A stretch of DNA of 64,000 bases from Amorphus orientalis. Lineage in GTDB: Bacteria; Pseudomonadota; Alphaproteobacteria; Rhizobiales; Amorphaceae. Below the pieces are notes generated by a model that worked only from the letters and a program-made list of their open reading frames with translations, did not search any database and had not been told where the DNA came from. The stretch lies in assembly GCF_030814015.1 (NCBI RefSeq), contig NZ_JAUSUL010000002.1, positions 62,001 to 126,000 on the forward strand, in the 5' to 3' direction. Positions 40,340 through 47,693 of the stretch are shown here, in pieces (position 1 is the first letter of the stretch; the number at the start of each line of letters is the position of its first letter). A program made the translations under genes and the position numbers.

Positions 40340-42094
40340 CTACTCCTCGTTCTCGTCGTCCGGCGGCGCGTCCACGGCCGGTTCATCGGTTTCGGTGACG
40401 CGGACATCGACGATCTCCGCGCCGGGAAAGCGGTTCAGCACCGCGGCCACGATCGGGTCTGTGGCGGCATCGGCCCTGAGCGCCTCCGCGGTGCGGGCGC
40501 GCTCCTCGTGCAGCGTCTCGCCGCCCTCGTCGGAGGACACCGCCACGATCCAGCGCCGGCCGGTCCATTCCGTCAGCCGGGTCCCCAGCTCGCCGGCCAG
40601 TGTGGTCGGCGCATTGGGCACCATTGCGACCTCGATCCGGCCCGGCTCGAACTTGACCGGCCGCATCTGCCGCTCGACCGCAAACTTGAGCTGGACGGCA
40701 CGCATCTCGCCCGCGAGCGCGGCCACGTCCTGCAGCGATTCCAGCTTCGGCCCGGCTGCCGGAACCGCTTCGGCGCGGGGGGCAGGGGCCGGAGCCGGCG
40801 CTTCCTGGCGAACCGGATCGGCCGGCCGGCCGCCGGCCTGGGCGGCACGGGCCTGGGGCGGGGGCGGTCCCCCGCCACTGTCCGCCGCCGGTTGGGAGGG
40901 TGCCGAGCCGGCAGGGGCACCGCCTCCGAGCGCCTTGAGCACGGCGTCCGGGGTCGGCAGGTCGGCGGAGTGCGCCAGTCGCACCAGCACCATTTCGGCG
41001 GCTGCCAGCGGCTTGGCGGCGTTCTGCACCTCCGGCAGGCCCTTGAGCAGGATCTGCCAGGCGCGGGACAGGACCGGGACTGACAGGGTCTCGGCGAAGG
41101 CGGCGCCGCGGGTGCGCTCTTCCTCGGTGACGGTCGCGTCGGCGGCCACGTCCGGAACCAGGCGGAACCGGGTGACCAGATGAACGAAGGCGGCCAGGTC
41201 GGAGAGGACCGTGGCCGGGTCGGCGCCGCCGGCATACTGCTCGTCCAGTTCGGCGATCGCGCCGGCGATGTCGCCGCGCATGACCATCTCGAACAGATCC
41301 ACAACCCGGGCCCGGTCGACCAGCCCGAGCATGTCCTTCACCGAGGCGGCCGAGACCGCGCCGGCGCCGTGGGCGATCGCCTGATCCATCAGCGAGAGCG
41401 CGTCGCGCACCGATCCCTCGGCGGCCCGGGCGATCAGACGGTAGGCCTCGTCCTCGACGGACACGCCCTCGGATTTCGCGATCGACGTGAGGTGGGCGAC
41501 CAGCGGCTCCGCGTCCACCCGGCGCAGGTCGAAGCGCTGGCAGCGCGACAGCACCGTGACCGGGACCTTCCGGATCTCGGTGGTCGCGAACACGAACTTC
41601 ACGTGCTCCGGCGGCTCCTCGAGCGTCTTCAGAAGGCCGTTGAACGCCGCCGTCGAGAGCATGTGCACCTCGTCGATGACGTAGACCTTGTAGCGCGCCG
41701 ACACGGGCTTGTAGCGCGCCGCCTCGGTGATCTCCCGGATGTCGTTGATGGAGGTGTGGGAGGCCGCGTCCATCTCGATGACGTCGACGTGGCGGCCTTC
41801 CATGATCGCCGCGCAGTGCTCGCCGAGTTCGGGCATGTCGATGGTCGGACGGTCGGCGGTCGCCGTTTCGTAGTTGAGAGCGCGCGCCAGAATGCGGGCG
41901 GTGGTCGTCTTGCCGACGCCGCGCACGCCGGTGAGCATCCAGGCCTGGGGGATGCGGCCGGTCTCGAAAGCGTTCTTGAGGGTGCGGACCATCGGCGCCT
42001 GGCCGATCAGGTCCTCGAAACTGCGGGGGCGGTATTTGCGCGCCAGAACGCGATACGGTGCGGCCGGGTCCTCGCGGGGTGGTGTGTCGTCCAT
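40340..42094 (-). CDS. dnaX: DNA polymerase III subunit gamma/tau
   Basis: 584 residues. VLARKYRPRSFEDLIGQAPM opens the AAA+ domain, TGVRGVGKTTTARILARALN is Walker A, VYVIDEVHMLSTAAFNGLLK Walker B, and FVFATTEIRKVPVTVLSRCQ the sensor-1/arginine-finger region. The usual C4 zinc module is reduced to a single cysteine (PELGEHCAAIMEGRHVDV), a loss I believe is common in this order. A Pro/Ala-rich linker (about 395-455) leads to the tau-specific C-terminal domain. No obvious A-rich slippery site was found that would make a separate gamma form. The SRP RNA gene lies 144 bases upstream. Confidence 0.97.
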   Translation of the reverse strand: MDDTPPREDPAAPYRVLARKYRPRSFEDLIGQAPMVRTLKNAFETGRIPQAWMLTGVRGVGKTTTARILARALNYETATADRPTIDMPELGEHCAAIMEGRHVDVIEMDAASHTSINDIREITEAARYKPVSARYKVYVIDEVHMLSTAAFNGLLKTLEEPPEHVKFVFATTEIRKVPVTVLSRCQRFDLRRVDAEPLVAHLTSIAKSEGVSVEDEAYRLIARAAEGSVRDALSLMDQAIAHGAGAVSAASVKDMLGLVDRARVVDLFEMVMRGDIAGAIAELDEQYAGGADPATVLSDLAAFVHLVTRFRLVPDVAADATVTEEERTRGAAFAETLSVPVLSRAWQILLKGLPEVQNAAKPLAAAEMVLVRLAHSADLPTPDAVLKALGGGAPAGSAPSQPAADSGGGPPPPQARAAQAGGRPADPVRQEAPAPAPAPRAEAVPAAGPKLESLQDVAALAGEMRAVQLKFAVERQMRPVKFEPGRIEVAMVPNAPTTLAGELGTRLTEWTGRRWIVAVSSDEGGETLHEERARTAEALRADAATDPIVAAVLNRFPGAEIVDVRVTETDEPAVDAPPDDENEE

Positions 42095-42238
42095 GACCCG
42101 GCGCCGGAGTTCCCTGGATCACGGGGCGGTCGGACCCGCGGATCCGAAGCGCACGTCGTGATCGATCGCGTTGGCGGGAGCGGAAGCAGGCGACCCGGCC
42201 CGCTTCTCCTTCGTTCCGCCCGTTACGAGCGGAAAGGT

Positions 42239-42334
42239 GGGAGGCTGGCACGGTGACCCGTGCCTGGCTCGTTAGGGCTGCTTCCTTCCGGACCTGACCC
42301 GGTTGGCGAGTGACCCGTCCACTGCCAACCTCCC
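42239..42334 (-). ncRNA. ffs: Signal recognition particle RNA, small (4.5S) bacterial type
   Basis: Read on the minus strand, the RNA contains GGGTCAGGTCCGGAAGGAAG and then CAGCCC, the universal SRP domain IV loop (GGUC-AGG-UCCGGAAGGAAGCAGCC). The ends GGGAGGTTGGC (from 42334) and GCCAGCCTCCC (to 42239) pair, closing a 96-base hairpin rod typical of 4.5S RNA. It binds Ffh and directs membrane protein targeting. Its place upstream of dnaX matches many alphaproteobacteria. The exact ends are set by pairing and could shift by a few bases. Confidence 0.95.
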
Positions 42335-42342
42335 GACTTCTC

Positions 42343-42371
42343 TATATCAAAGGTCGCCCCCCTTTTGGCAA
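42343..42371 (-). promoter_or_regulatory. Candidate promoter of the SRP RNA gene
   Basis: On the minus strand, TTGCCA (42371-42366) and GATATA (42348-42343) are 17 bases apart, and the RNA 5' end at 42334 lies 8 bases past the -10. Spacing to the inferred transcript start is right. Confidence 0.5.
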
Positions 42372-42457
42372 GGCCGCAGGACGTGCGAATTTTCGCCTCC
42401 AAAGCCGGTCCGCCCGATTGTCCACCGAAGCCGGCAGCGAAATTGGGGAGACCGTCC

Positions 42458-42874
42458 ATGGCCCACGCCTTCGCGCTCGACGAGCGCCTTGCAGCCGACA
42501 CGATGGAAGTCACCGAGCTGGAGCTGTGCACGGTCCGGCTGATGAACGACCGCACCTATCCTTGGCTGATCCTGGTGCCGCGCCGCGCCGACTGCGTGGA
42601 ACTGATCGATCTCGATCCCGGCGATCGCGCCGTCTTGATGGAGGAGATCGCGCTGGTCTCGCGGATCCTCAGGCAGGAGACCGACGCGGAGAAGCTCAAC
42701 GTGGCCGCCCTCGGCAACGCGGTCCCGCAGCTCCATATCCATGTCATCGCCCGCTTCGCCGACGATCCCGCCTGGCCCGGCCCGGTGTGGGGAAAGACCC
42801 AGCCGCTGCCGTGGGACGGGCTGGAGAGCGCCGACTTCACGGCCCGGCTGGACAAGGCCCTGCAGGAAAGCTGA
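42458..42874 (+). CDS. HIT domain protein
   Basis: 138 residues from ATG 42458 with GGGGAG at 42445-42450; the frame stays open upstream but the family begins at AFALDERLAADTMEVTEL. RTYPWLILVPRRADCVELID and NVAALGNAVPQLHIHVIARF are the HIT blocks. The histidine triad reads HIHVIA, with the first two histidines kept and the third position Ile, as in many small alphaproteobacterial HIT proteins. Substrate (dinucleotide or nucleotidyl conjugate) unknown. It is divergent from the SRP RNA gene. Confidence 0.88.
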   Translation: MAHAFALDERLAADTMEVTELELCTVRLMNDRTYPWLILVPRRADCVELIDLDPGDRAVLMEEIALVSRILRQETDAEKLNVAALGNAVPQLHIHVIARFADDPAWPGPVWGKTQPLPWDGLESADFTARLDKALQES

Positions 42875-43028
42875 ACCGCCGTACGCGCCCGCCGGCTTGA
42901 TTGCGGCCGGCGCAGTCGCCACGGTTAAGGGGGAGCCGGGATGAACCGGTTTCCGATTCGCCGATGGGCGCGCCCAGGCCGGGCGCGATCCGGTTCCCGC
43001 CCGGCGGCCTCTGGTGACAAGGACGACG

Positions 43029-43967
43029 ATGCAGCGCGCCAAAAATCCGATCTTTCCGCCTTTCGAAGCGTCGGCAGAGACCGGGTTTGCGGGAAATCGC
43101 ATCGATCGCATCGCCGAGGCGCGCGAAAATCTTCCATCTGTGGAAAAACTTGCGGAGCAGGCCGATGCCCGCTTCTTCCTGTTTTCCGACGACAAGGTTC
43201 TGATCACGGCCGGCGCCGATGCGCGGGCGGCGCACGAGCGCGGCGTCGCTCGCGACGTCGATGCCGACCTGGCCGGCGCCGTGCTCCTCGGGTTCGAGGA
43301 TGGGGCGCCGCGCATCGCGGCGTCGGGACGCCTGCCTGAGGAGGCCGGCGCGCTGGACGTCGTCGATCTGCGGACGCTGGCCAGCGAGGCCCGGGTGAGC
43401 GCTGCGGATCTCGGCGCGCTCGCCCAGGCGCGCAGCCTTCTGTCCTGGCATCAGCGCCACGGGTTCTGCGCCAACTGCGGGGCGCGGAGCGCGCCGGCAC
43501 TCGGTGGCTATCGCCGGGACTGCCCGAGCTGCGGGACCCACCATTTCCCGCGCACCGATCCGGTGGTGATCATGCTGCCGATCGACGGCGACCGGTGCGT
43601 GCTCGGCCGTCAGTACCGGTTTCAGGAGGGCGTCTATTCCTGCCTCGCCGGCTTCGTCGAGCCGGGCGAGACGCTGGAGAACGCCGTTCGCCGCGAAATC
43701 CGCGAGGAAGCGGGCATCGAGGTGGGCGCCGTGGCCTATCATGCGAGCCAGCCCTGGCCATTTCCCTCCAATCTGATGATCGGCTGCTTCGCGGAAGCCC
43801 GGTCCTTCGATCTCGTGCGCGAGGTGGAGGAACTGGAGGACGTGCGCTGGTTTCACCGGTCGGACCTGCCGGCGATGATGGCCCGCACCCATCCGGACGG
43901 CTTCATGGTGCCGCCGTCGATGGCGATCGCCTATCACCTGATCAAGGCATTCGCGGACGGCGCCTGA
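43029..43967 (+). CDS. nudC: NADH pyrophosphatase / NAD-capped RNA hydrolase
   Basis: 312 residues from ATG 43029; a GTG five codons earlier is possible. The N-terminal domain (1-135) is followed by a C4 zinc finger, CANCGARSAPALGGYRRDCP with SCG completing it (about 147-168). GFVEPGETLENAVRREIREE is the Nudix box with its REXXEE core, and SQPWPFPSNLMIG about 17 residues later is the motif that separates NADH pyrophosphatases from other Nudix enzymes. It cleaves NAD(H) and removes NAD caps from RNA. It ends 4 bases before the convergent SnoaL-like gene. Confidence 0.96.
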   Translation: MQRAKNPIFPPFEASAETGFAGNRIDRIAEARENLPSVEKLAEQADARFFLFSDDKVLITAGADARAAHERGVARDVDADLAGAVLLGFEDGAPRIAASGRLPEEAGALDVVDLRTLASEARVSAADLGALAQARSLLSWHQRHGFCANCGARSAPALGGYRRDCPSCGTHHFPRTDPVVIMLPIDGDRCVLGRQYRFQEGVYSCLAGFVEPGETLENAVRREIREEAGIEVGAVAYHASQPWPFPSNLMIGCFAEARSFDLVREVEELEDVRWFHRSDLPAMMARTHPDGFMVPPSMAIAYHLIKAFADGA

Positions 43968-43971
43968 CACC

Positions 43972-44424
43972 TCAGGCGTCGTGGAACGTCGCCTCGTCGC
44001 GGGCATCCATGTAGATGTCGGACACGATGCGCCAGATCCCGTCTGCCTCGCGGGCGATCACCTTGAGCGAAAAATTCCGTCTCATCGGAATATGCCCGCT
44101 CGGGGTCTCCTGGCCTTCCAGCTCCACATAGGTTCGGGCCACGACCACGTCGGCGCCCAGCGCCCGGACGTCGGCGTTCGGTGGGCCTTTCGGCTTGCCC
44201 GGGCCGAAGCGCGGATGGGCGAAGAGCTCGTCGAGATAGTCGACGATCGCCTGCCGGCCCTTCAGCGTCGTGCCGAACGCATTCGTCCAGTCGGCGTCCT
44301 CGGCATAGATCTCGGCGAGGCCCGTCGTGTCCTGGTTGCGAAAAGCCGTCGCCACGGTTCGCAGGATCGCACCAATGGCGGCGGCGTCGGCTTCGGCGCT
44401 CTCCGCGTCGCTGTCGTTCACCAT
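43972..44424 (-). CDS. SnoaL/NTF2-like (DUF4440-type) protein
   Basis: 150 residues, single cone-shaped alpha+beta fold. ILRTVATAFRNQDTTGLAEI, YAEDADWTNAFGTTLKGRQA and IVDYLDELF form the opening, and VVVARTYVELEG, IPMRRNFSLKVIAREADG and IWRIVSDIYMDA the closing beta sheet, as in SgcJ/EcaC-type proteins. The fold serves as isomerase, hydrolase or binding domain, and no catalytic residues can be assigned. It lies between pheA and convergent nudC, 57 bases after pheA on the minus strand but with start codon downstream of that gene's stop, so co-transcription with pheA is possible. Confidence 0.75.
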   Translation of the reverse strand: MVNDSDAESAEADAAAIGAILRTVATAFRNQDTTGLAEIYAEDADWTNAFGTTLKGRQAIVDYLDELFAHPRFGPGKPKGPPNADVRALGADVVVARTYVELEGQETPSGHIPMRRNFSLKVIAREADGIWRIVSDIYMDARDEATFHDA

Positions 44425-44481
44425 CGTATCGGCTCCGCATGTCTTGATGCGGAAATTGGTGACGCGTTCGGCGCCGGTCCG

Positions 44482-45390
44482 TCAAGCGGGGTGGCGTGCG
44501 CCCGGGCGCAATGCGCGATTCTCCTCCGGCTCGCGGATGTTCGCGCGGAACGGGGCCGCCGGATAGACGCCGAGAATGCGGAACTCACTGGAGAAGAAGG
44601 CGAGCTCCTCGAAGGCGAGCTGAACGTTCGGCTGCTCCGGGTGCCCCTCGATTTCCACATAAAACTGGCTGGCGAAGAACTCGCCCTCGAGCTGGTAGGA
44701 TTCCAGCTTCGTCATGTTGACGTTGTTTGTCGCGAACCCGCCCAGCGCCTTGTAGAGCGCGGCCGGGACGTTGCGCACCCGGTAGAGGAACGACGTGACC
44801 ACCGGCGTGCCGTCGTTGGGCGCGTTGTCCTCCGTCGGCGACAGGATGACGAAGCGCGTGGTGTTGTGGTCGGCGTCCTCGATGTCCTCCAGGAGAATGT
44901 CGAGCCCGTAGATCTCGGCCGCGAGACGCGAGGCGATCGCGCCGAAGCTCTTGTCACCGGCCTCCGCGACCTCCCGCGCCGATCCGGCCGTGTCGGCGGC
45001 GACCACCGGCAGCAGGCCGTGCCTGTGCAGGGTCGCGCGGCACTGGCCGAGCGCCTGGACGTGGCTCTGCACCTTCTTCAGGTCCGACAGTTTCGCGCCC
45101 GGCACGCCCAGAAGCTGATGGTGGATCGGCTGGAAGTACTCGCCGATGATGTGCAGCTGCGAGGTCGGCAGGAGATGGTGGATGTCGGCCACGCGCCCGT
45201 TCTGGGAATTCTCGATCGGGATCATGCCGAGATCGGCCGTCCCGGTGGCGAGCGCGGCGAAGCAGTCCTCGAAGGTCGGGCAGGGAATGGCCTCGCCTTC
45301 GGGGAATACCGTGTGGGTCGCGATGTGGGAGTTGGCGCCGGGTTCGCCCTGGAACACGACGCGGGGGCGCGTGGAGCTTGTCATTCTCAT
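44482..45390 (-). CDS. pheA: Prephenate dehydratase with ACT domain
   Basis: 302 residues; monofunctional, without a chorismate mutase domain. VVFQGEPGANSHIATHTVFP opens the catalytic domain and DHNTTRFVILSPTED (about 180-194) carries the TRF motif essential for decarboxylation/dehydration. The ACT domain (about 205-290) contains VPAALYKALGGFATNNVNMT and KLESYQLEGEFFASQFYVE; its ES-x-P phenylalanine-binding motif is altered to ESYQ. The enzyme converts prephenate to phenylpyruvate in phenylalanine synthesis. It starts 27 bases after kdsB on the same strand. Confidence 0.96.
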   Translation of the reverse strand: MRMTSSTRPRVVFQGEPGANSHIATHTVFPEGEAIPCPTFEDCFAALATGTADLGMIPIENSQNGRVADIHHLLPTSQLHIIGEYFQPIHHQLLGVPGAKLSDLKKVQSHVQALGQCRATLHRHGLLPVVAADTAGSAREVAEAGDKSFGAIASRLAAEIYGLDILLEDIEDADHNTTRFVILSPTEDNAPNDGTPVVTSFLYRVRNVPAALYKALGGFATNNVNMTKLESYQLEGEFFASQFYVEIEGHPEQPNVQLAFEELAFFSSEFRILGVYPAAPFRANIREPEENRALRPGARHPA

Positions 45391-45417
45391 TCGTTCGGCG
45401 CGCGGACGGAAAGGATC

Positions 45418-46149
45418 TCAGGAAAGGAGCGCGCGGGCCTTTTCCAGATCCGCGGGGGTATCCACCCCCAGGGGGACCGCGTCAACCACTGCCACGTCGA
45501 TGCGCATGCCGGCCTCCAGGGCGCGCAGCTGTTCCAGCCGTTCCCGCTTTTCCAGAGGCGATGGCGGAAGCCCCACGAACCGGCTCAAAGCGTCGCGGCG
45601 GAAGGCATAGAGCCCGATATGGTGATAGAGCGGCCCATCACCCCACGGCGCGGTGGCGCGGGTGAAATAGAGTGCCCGCAGCCGGTCTGGACCAAGGGGA
45701 CTGCCGACCACCTTCACGACATTGGGATTGTCGCGTTCGTCCGCATCGGTGATTTCCGCCGCGAGCGTGGCGATCGCCACCTCCGGCTCGTTCAGCGGCC
45801 GGAGCGCGGCCCGCACCGTTTCCGGCGCGATCGTCGGCAAGTCGCCCTGAACGTTGACGACCGCGCCCATCCGCGCGTCCGGATCGATTCGGCAGACCGC
45901 CTCGAACACCCGGTCGGAGCCGGACGGGTGATCCGCGGCGGTCAGCACCGCCTCGCCGCCCGCATCCTCGACGACTGCGGCGATTTCCGCGTCGTCGCAG
46001 GCGACGATCACGCGGCCGATGTCGGCCTCGCGGGCGCGCCGCCAGACCTGCACGATCATCGGGGCGTCGCCGATCATGGCGAGCGGCTTGTCCGGCAAAC
46101 GCGTGGCTTTGCGGCGGGCCGGTACGACGACGAGCGTGTCAGCGGACAT
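45418..46149 (-). CDS. kdsB: 3-deoxy-manno-octulosonate cytidylyltransferase
   Basis: 243 residues, family length. [20 protein letters not shown] is the nucleotide-binding loop (usually IPARxxSxRLPxKPL; here Lys replaces the middle Ser), then [20 protein letters not shown] and [32 protein letters not shown] and [20 protein letters not shown]. It activates Kdo as CMP-Kdo for lipopolysaccharide inner core synthesis, showing a Gram-negative envelope. It is divergent from the cytochrome gene, 201 bases away, and begins the kdsB-pheA unit. Confidence 0.96.
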   Translation of the reverse strand: MSADTLVVVPARRKATRLPDKPLAMIGDAPMIVQVWRRAREADIGRVIVACDDAEIAAVVEDAGGEAVLTAADHPSGSDRVFEAVCRIDPDARMGAVVNVQGDLPTIAPETVRAALRPLNEPEVAIATLAAEITDADERDNPNVVKVVGSPLGPDRLRALYFTRATAPWGDGPLYHHIGLYAFRRDALSRFVGLPPSPLEKRERLEQLRALEAGMRIDVAVVDAVPLGVDTPADLEKARALLS

Positions 46150-46350
46150 TCGGACTCCGGGGTGTCTTTCAGGGGGTGGTCCGCCGAGGGCGCGTCAATT
46201 GCGCGCGCGGCCCGGCGATTGTCTATCGCGCGTCGCGCTTTATACGAGTGGACATAGAATTATTATAGCGGGTAGTGTCCGGCGCGCATTCAGGCTTCAA
46301 GGCCGCGATGGCGGCCGCCCGGGCCCTCCGCGACGAGGATGAGGACAAGG

Positions 46351-47541
46351 ATGGATTCGTTCGAATTTAACAAGATCGCTGGTGCGGTGCTCGGCACCCT
46401 GCTGTTCGCGATGGCGGTCGGTGTGCTGTCCGATGCGATCTTCGCGAACCATCCGCCGGAGACGCCCGGCTATGAGATCGCGATTCCCGAGATGGAAAAC
46501 AGCGGCGACGCGCCTGCCGCTCCGAAGGAGACGCCGCTGCCGGTTCTGCTGGCCAACGCGAGCGCTTCGGCCGGCGAGAACGGCGTCAGGGCGTGTCAGG
46601 CCTGCCACACCTTCGAGCAGGGCGGGGCCAACAAGGTCGGTCCGAACCTGTGGAACGTGGTCGGCAGCGACGTGCTCGGCCACGCCGACTTCAACTACTC
46701 GGCCGGCATGAAGGAGTGGGGCGCGGACAAGACCTGGACGTTCGCCAACCTCGACGCCTTCCTGAAGGATCCGCGCGGCACCGTTCCCGGCACCGCGATG
46801 AGCTTCGCCGGCATCAGCAACGACGAGAAGCGTGCCGACGTCATCGTCTATCTCCGTTCGCTCTCCGACAATCCGGTGGCGCTGCCGGCGGTGGAAGAGC
46901 AGACGGCGTCTGCCGACACCGGGACCGCGACCGATGCGAGCGGTGGTGCTGCCAGCGGTGGTTCCGACGGGTCGGGCGACACGCAGACCGCGGCTGCTTC
47001 TGGCTCCGGCGATGCCTCGGGCTCCGGTGATGCCGCTGCCTCCGGTGACGCGTCGTCCGGCTCCTCTGACGCCGCGGCGTCCGGTTCCTCCGATGCGGCG
47101 TCCACCGACACGGCTCAGGCGTCCGCGTCCGGCTCGGGCGATGCGTCCGGCGGTGGTGACGGCTTCGTGCAGATGGTCGCGGCGGCGACGCCGGATGACG
47201 GCAAGCGCCAGGCGCGCGTCTGTCAGGCCTGCCACTCCTTCGACAAGGGTGGCCCGAACAAGGTCGGCCCGAATCTCTGGGGCATCGTCGACGCGCCGGT
47301 CCTGCACAAGGAAGATTACAGCTACTCCTCCGCGATGCAGGAGTGGGGCAAGGACAAGACCTGGACCTACGCTCTTCTCAATCAGTATCTCGAAGCGCCG
47401 ATGGACGTCGTTCCGGGGACGAAGATGGCGTTCGCGGGCGTGAAGAGCGAAGAGGACCGCGCCGAGCTGGTCGCCTATCTCCGGTCGCTGGCCGACACGC
47501 CGGCTCCGCTGCCGGGCGGCGATTCGTCGTCCAGCCAGTAG
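46351..47541 (+). CDS. Membrane-anchored cytochrome c with two haem domains (CycM-like)
   Basis: 396 residues from ATG 46351 (MDSFEFNKIAGAVLGTLLFA), the typical CycM/cytochrome c552 start; an ATG four codons earlier is disfavoured. One N-terminal membrane helix (about 10-30) acts as anchor. Two class I cytochrome c domains follow, each with CQACH (residues 82-86 and 291-295) and a distal Met in PGTAMSFAG or PGTKMAFAG. Between them, about residues 185-270 are a Ser/Gly/Ala/Asp-only linker of repeated SGSGDAS-type units. Ordinary CycM has one domain of roughly 180 residues, so this is a duplicated form. It would carry electrons from the bc1 complex to an oxidase. Confidence 0.9.
   Translation: MDSFEFNKIAGAVLGTLLFAMAVGVLSDAIFANHPPETPGYEIAIPEMENSGDAPAAPKETPLPVLLANASASAGENGVRACQACHTFEQGGANKVGPNLWNVVGSDVLGHADFNYSAGMKEWGADKTWTFANLDAFLKDPRGTVPGTAMSFAGISNDEKRADVIVYLRSLSDNPVALPAVEEQTASADTGTATDASGGAASGGSDGSGDTQTAAASGSGDASGSGDAAASGDASSGSSDAAASGSSDAASTDTAQASASGSGDASGGGDGFVQMVAAATPDDGKRQARVCQACHSFDKGGPNKVGPNLWGIVDAPVLHKEDYSYSSAMQEWGKDKTWTYALLNQYLEAPMDVVPGTKMAFAGVKSEEDRAELVAYLRSLADTPAPLPGGDSSSSQ
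46903..47160 (+). repeat. Low-complexity coding linker of the double cytochrome c
   Basis: Encodes almost only Ser, Gly, Ala, Asp and Thr in irregular SGSGDAS/AASGSSDAAS units. Codons are strongly biased toward TCC, GGC, GAT and GCG, giving imperfect 12-24-base nucleotide repeats. Length probably varies among relatives. Confidence 0.75.
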
Positions 47542-47577
47542 GGCGACAGCGCCTTCACGACGAGTTGTTCGAATTCG

Positions 47578-47610
47578 ATGCCCGGTCGCCCGCGACCGGG
47601 CATTAAATTT
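47578..47610 (+). terminator. Terminator downstream of the cytochrome gene
   Basis: ATGCCCGGTCG (47578-47588) pairs with CGACCGGGCAT (47593-47603) around CCCG; an A/T-rich tail (TAAATTTT) follows rather than a pure T-run. It lies 36 bases after the stop codon. Confidence 0.65.
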
Positions 47611-47693
47611 TGGTCATTGCCTCGATCTGCGGTGTCGTCGAGGGGGCCGGCTCCCTAATATGGATGGTGAGTCCGTGAAAGGGATGTCGCCTG

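Noticed and set aside
43981-46257. A 758-codon plus-strand frame opposite the SnoaL-like gene, pheA and kdsB
   Set aside because: It spans three well-identified genes on the other strand and has no recognisable domain.
46238-46268. Promoter with TATTAT or TTATAG near 46261 for the cytochrome gene
   Set aside because: The -10-like sequence is good but no acceptable -35 lies at 16-18 bases, so it was not listed as a feature.
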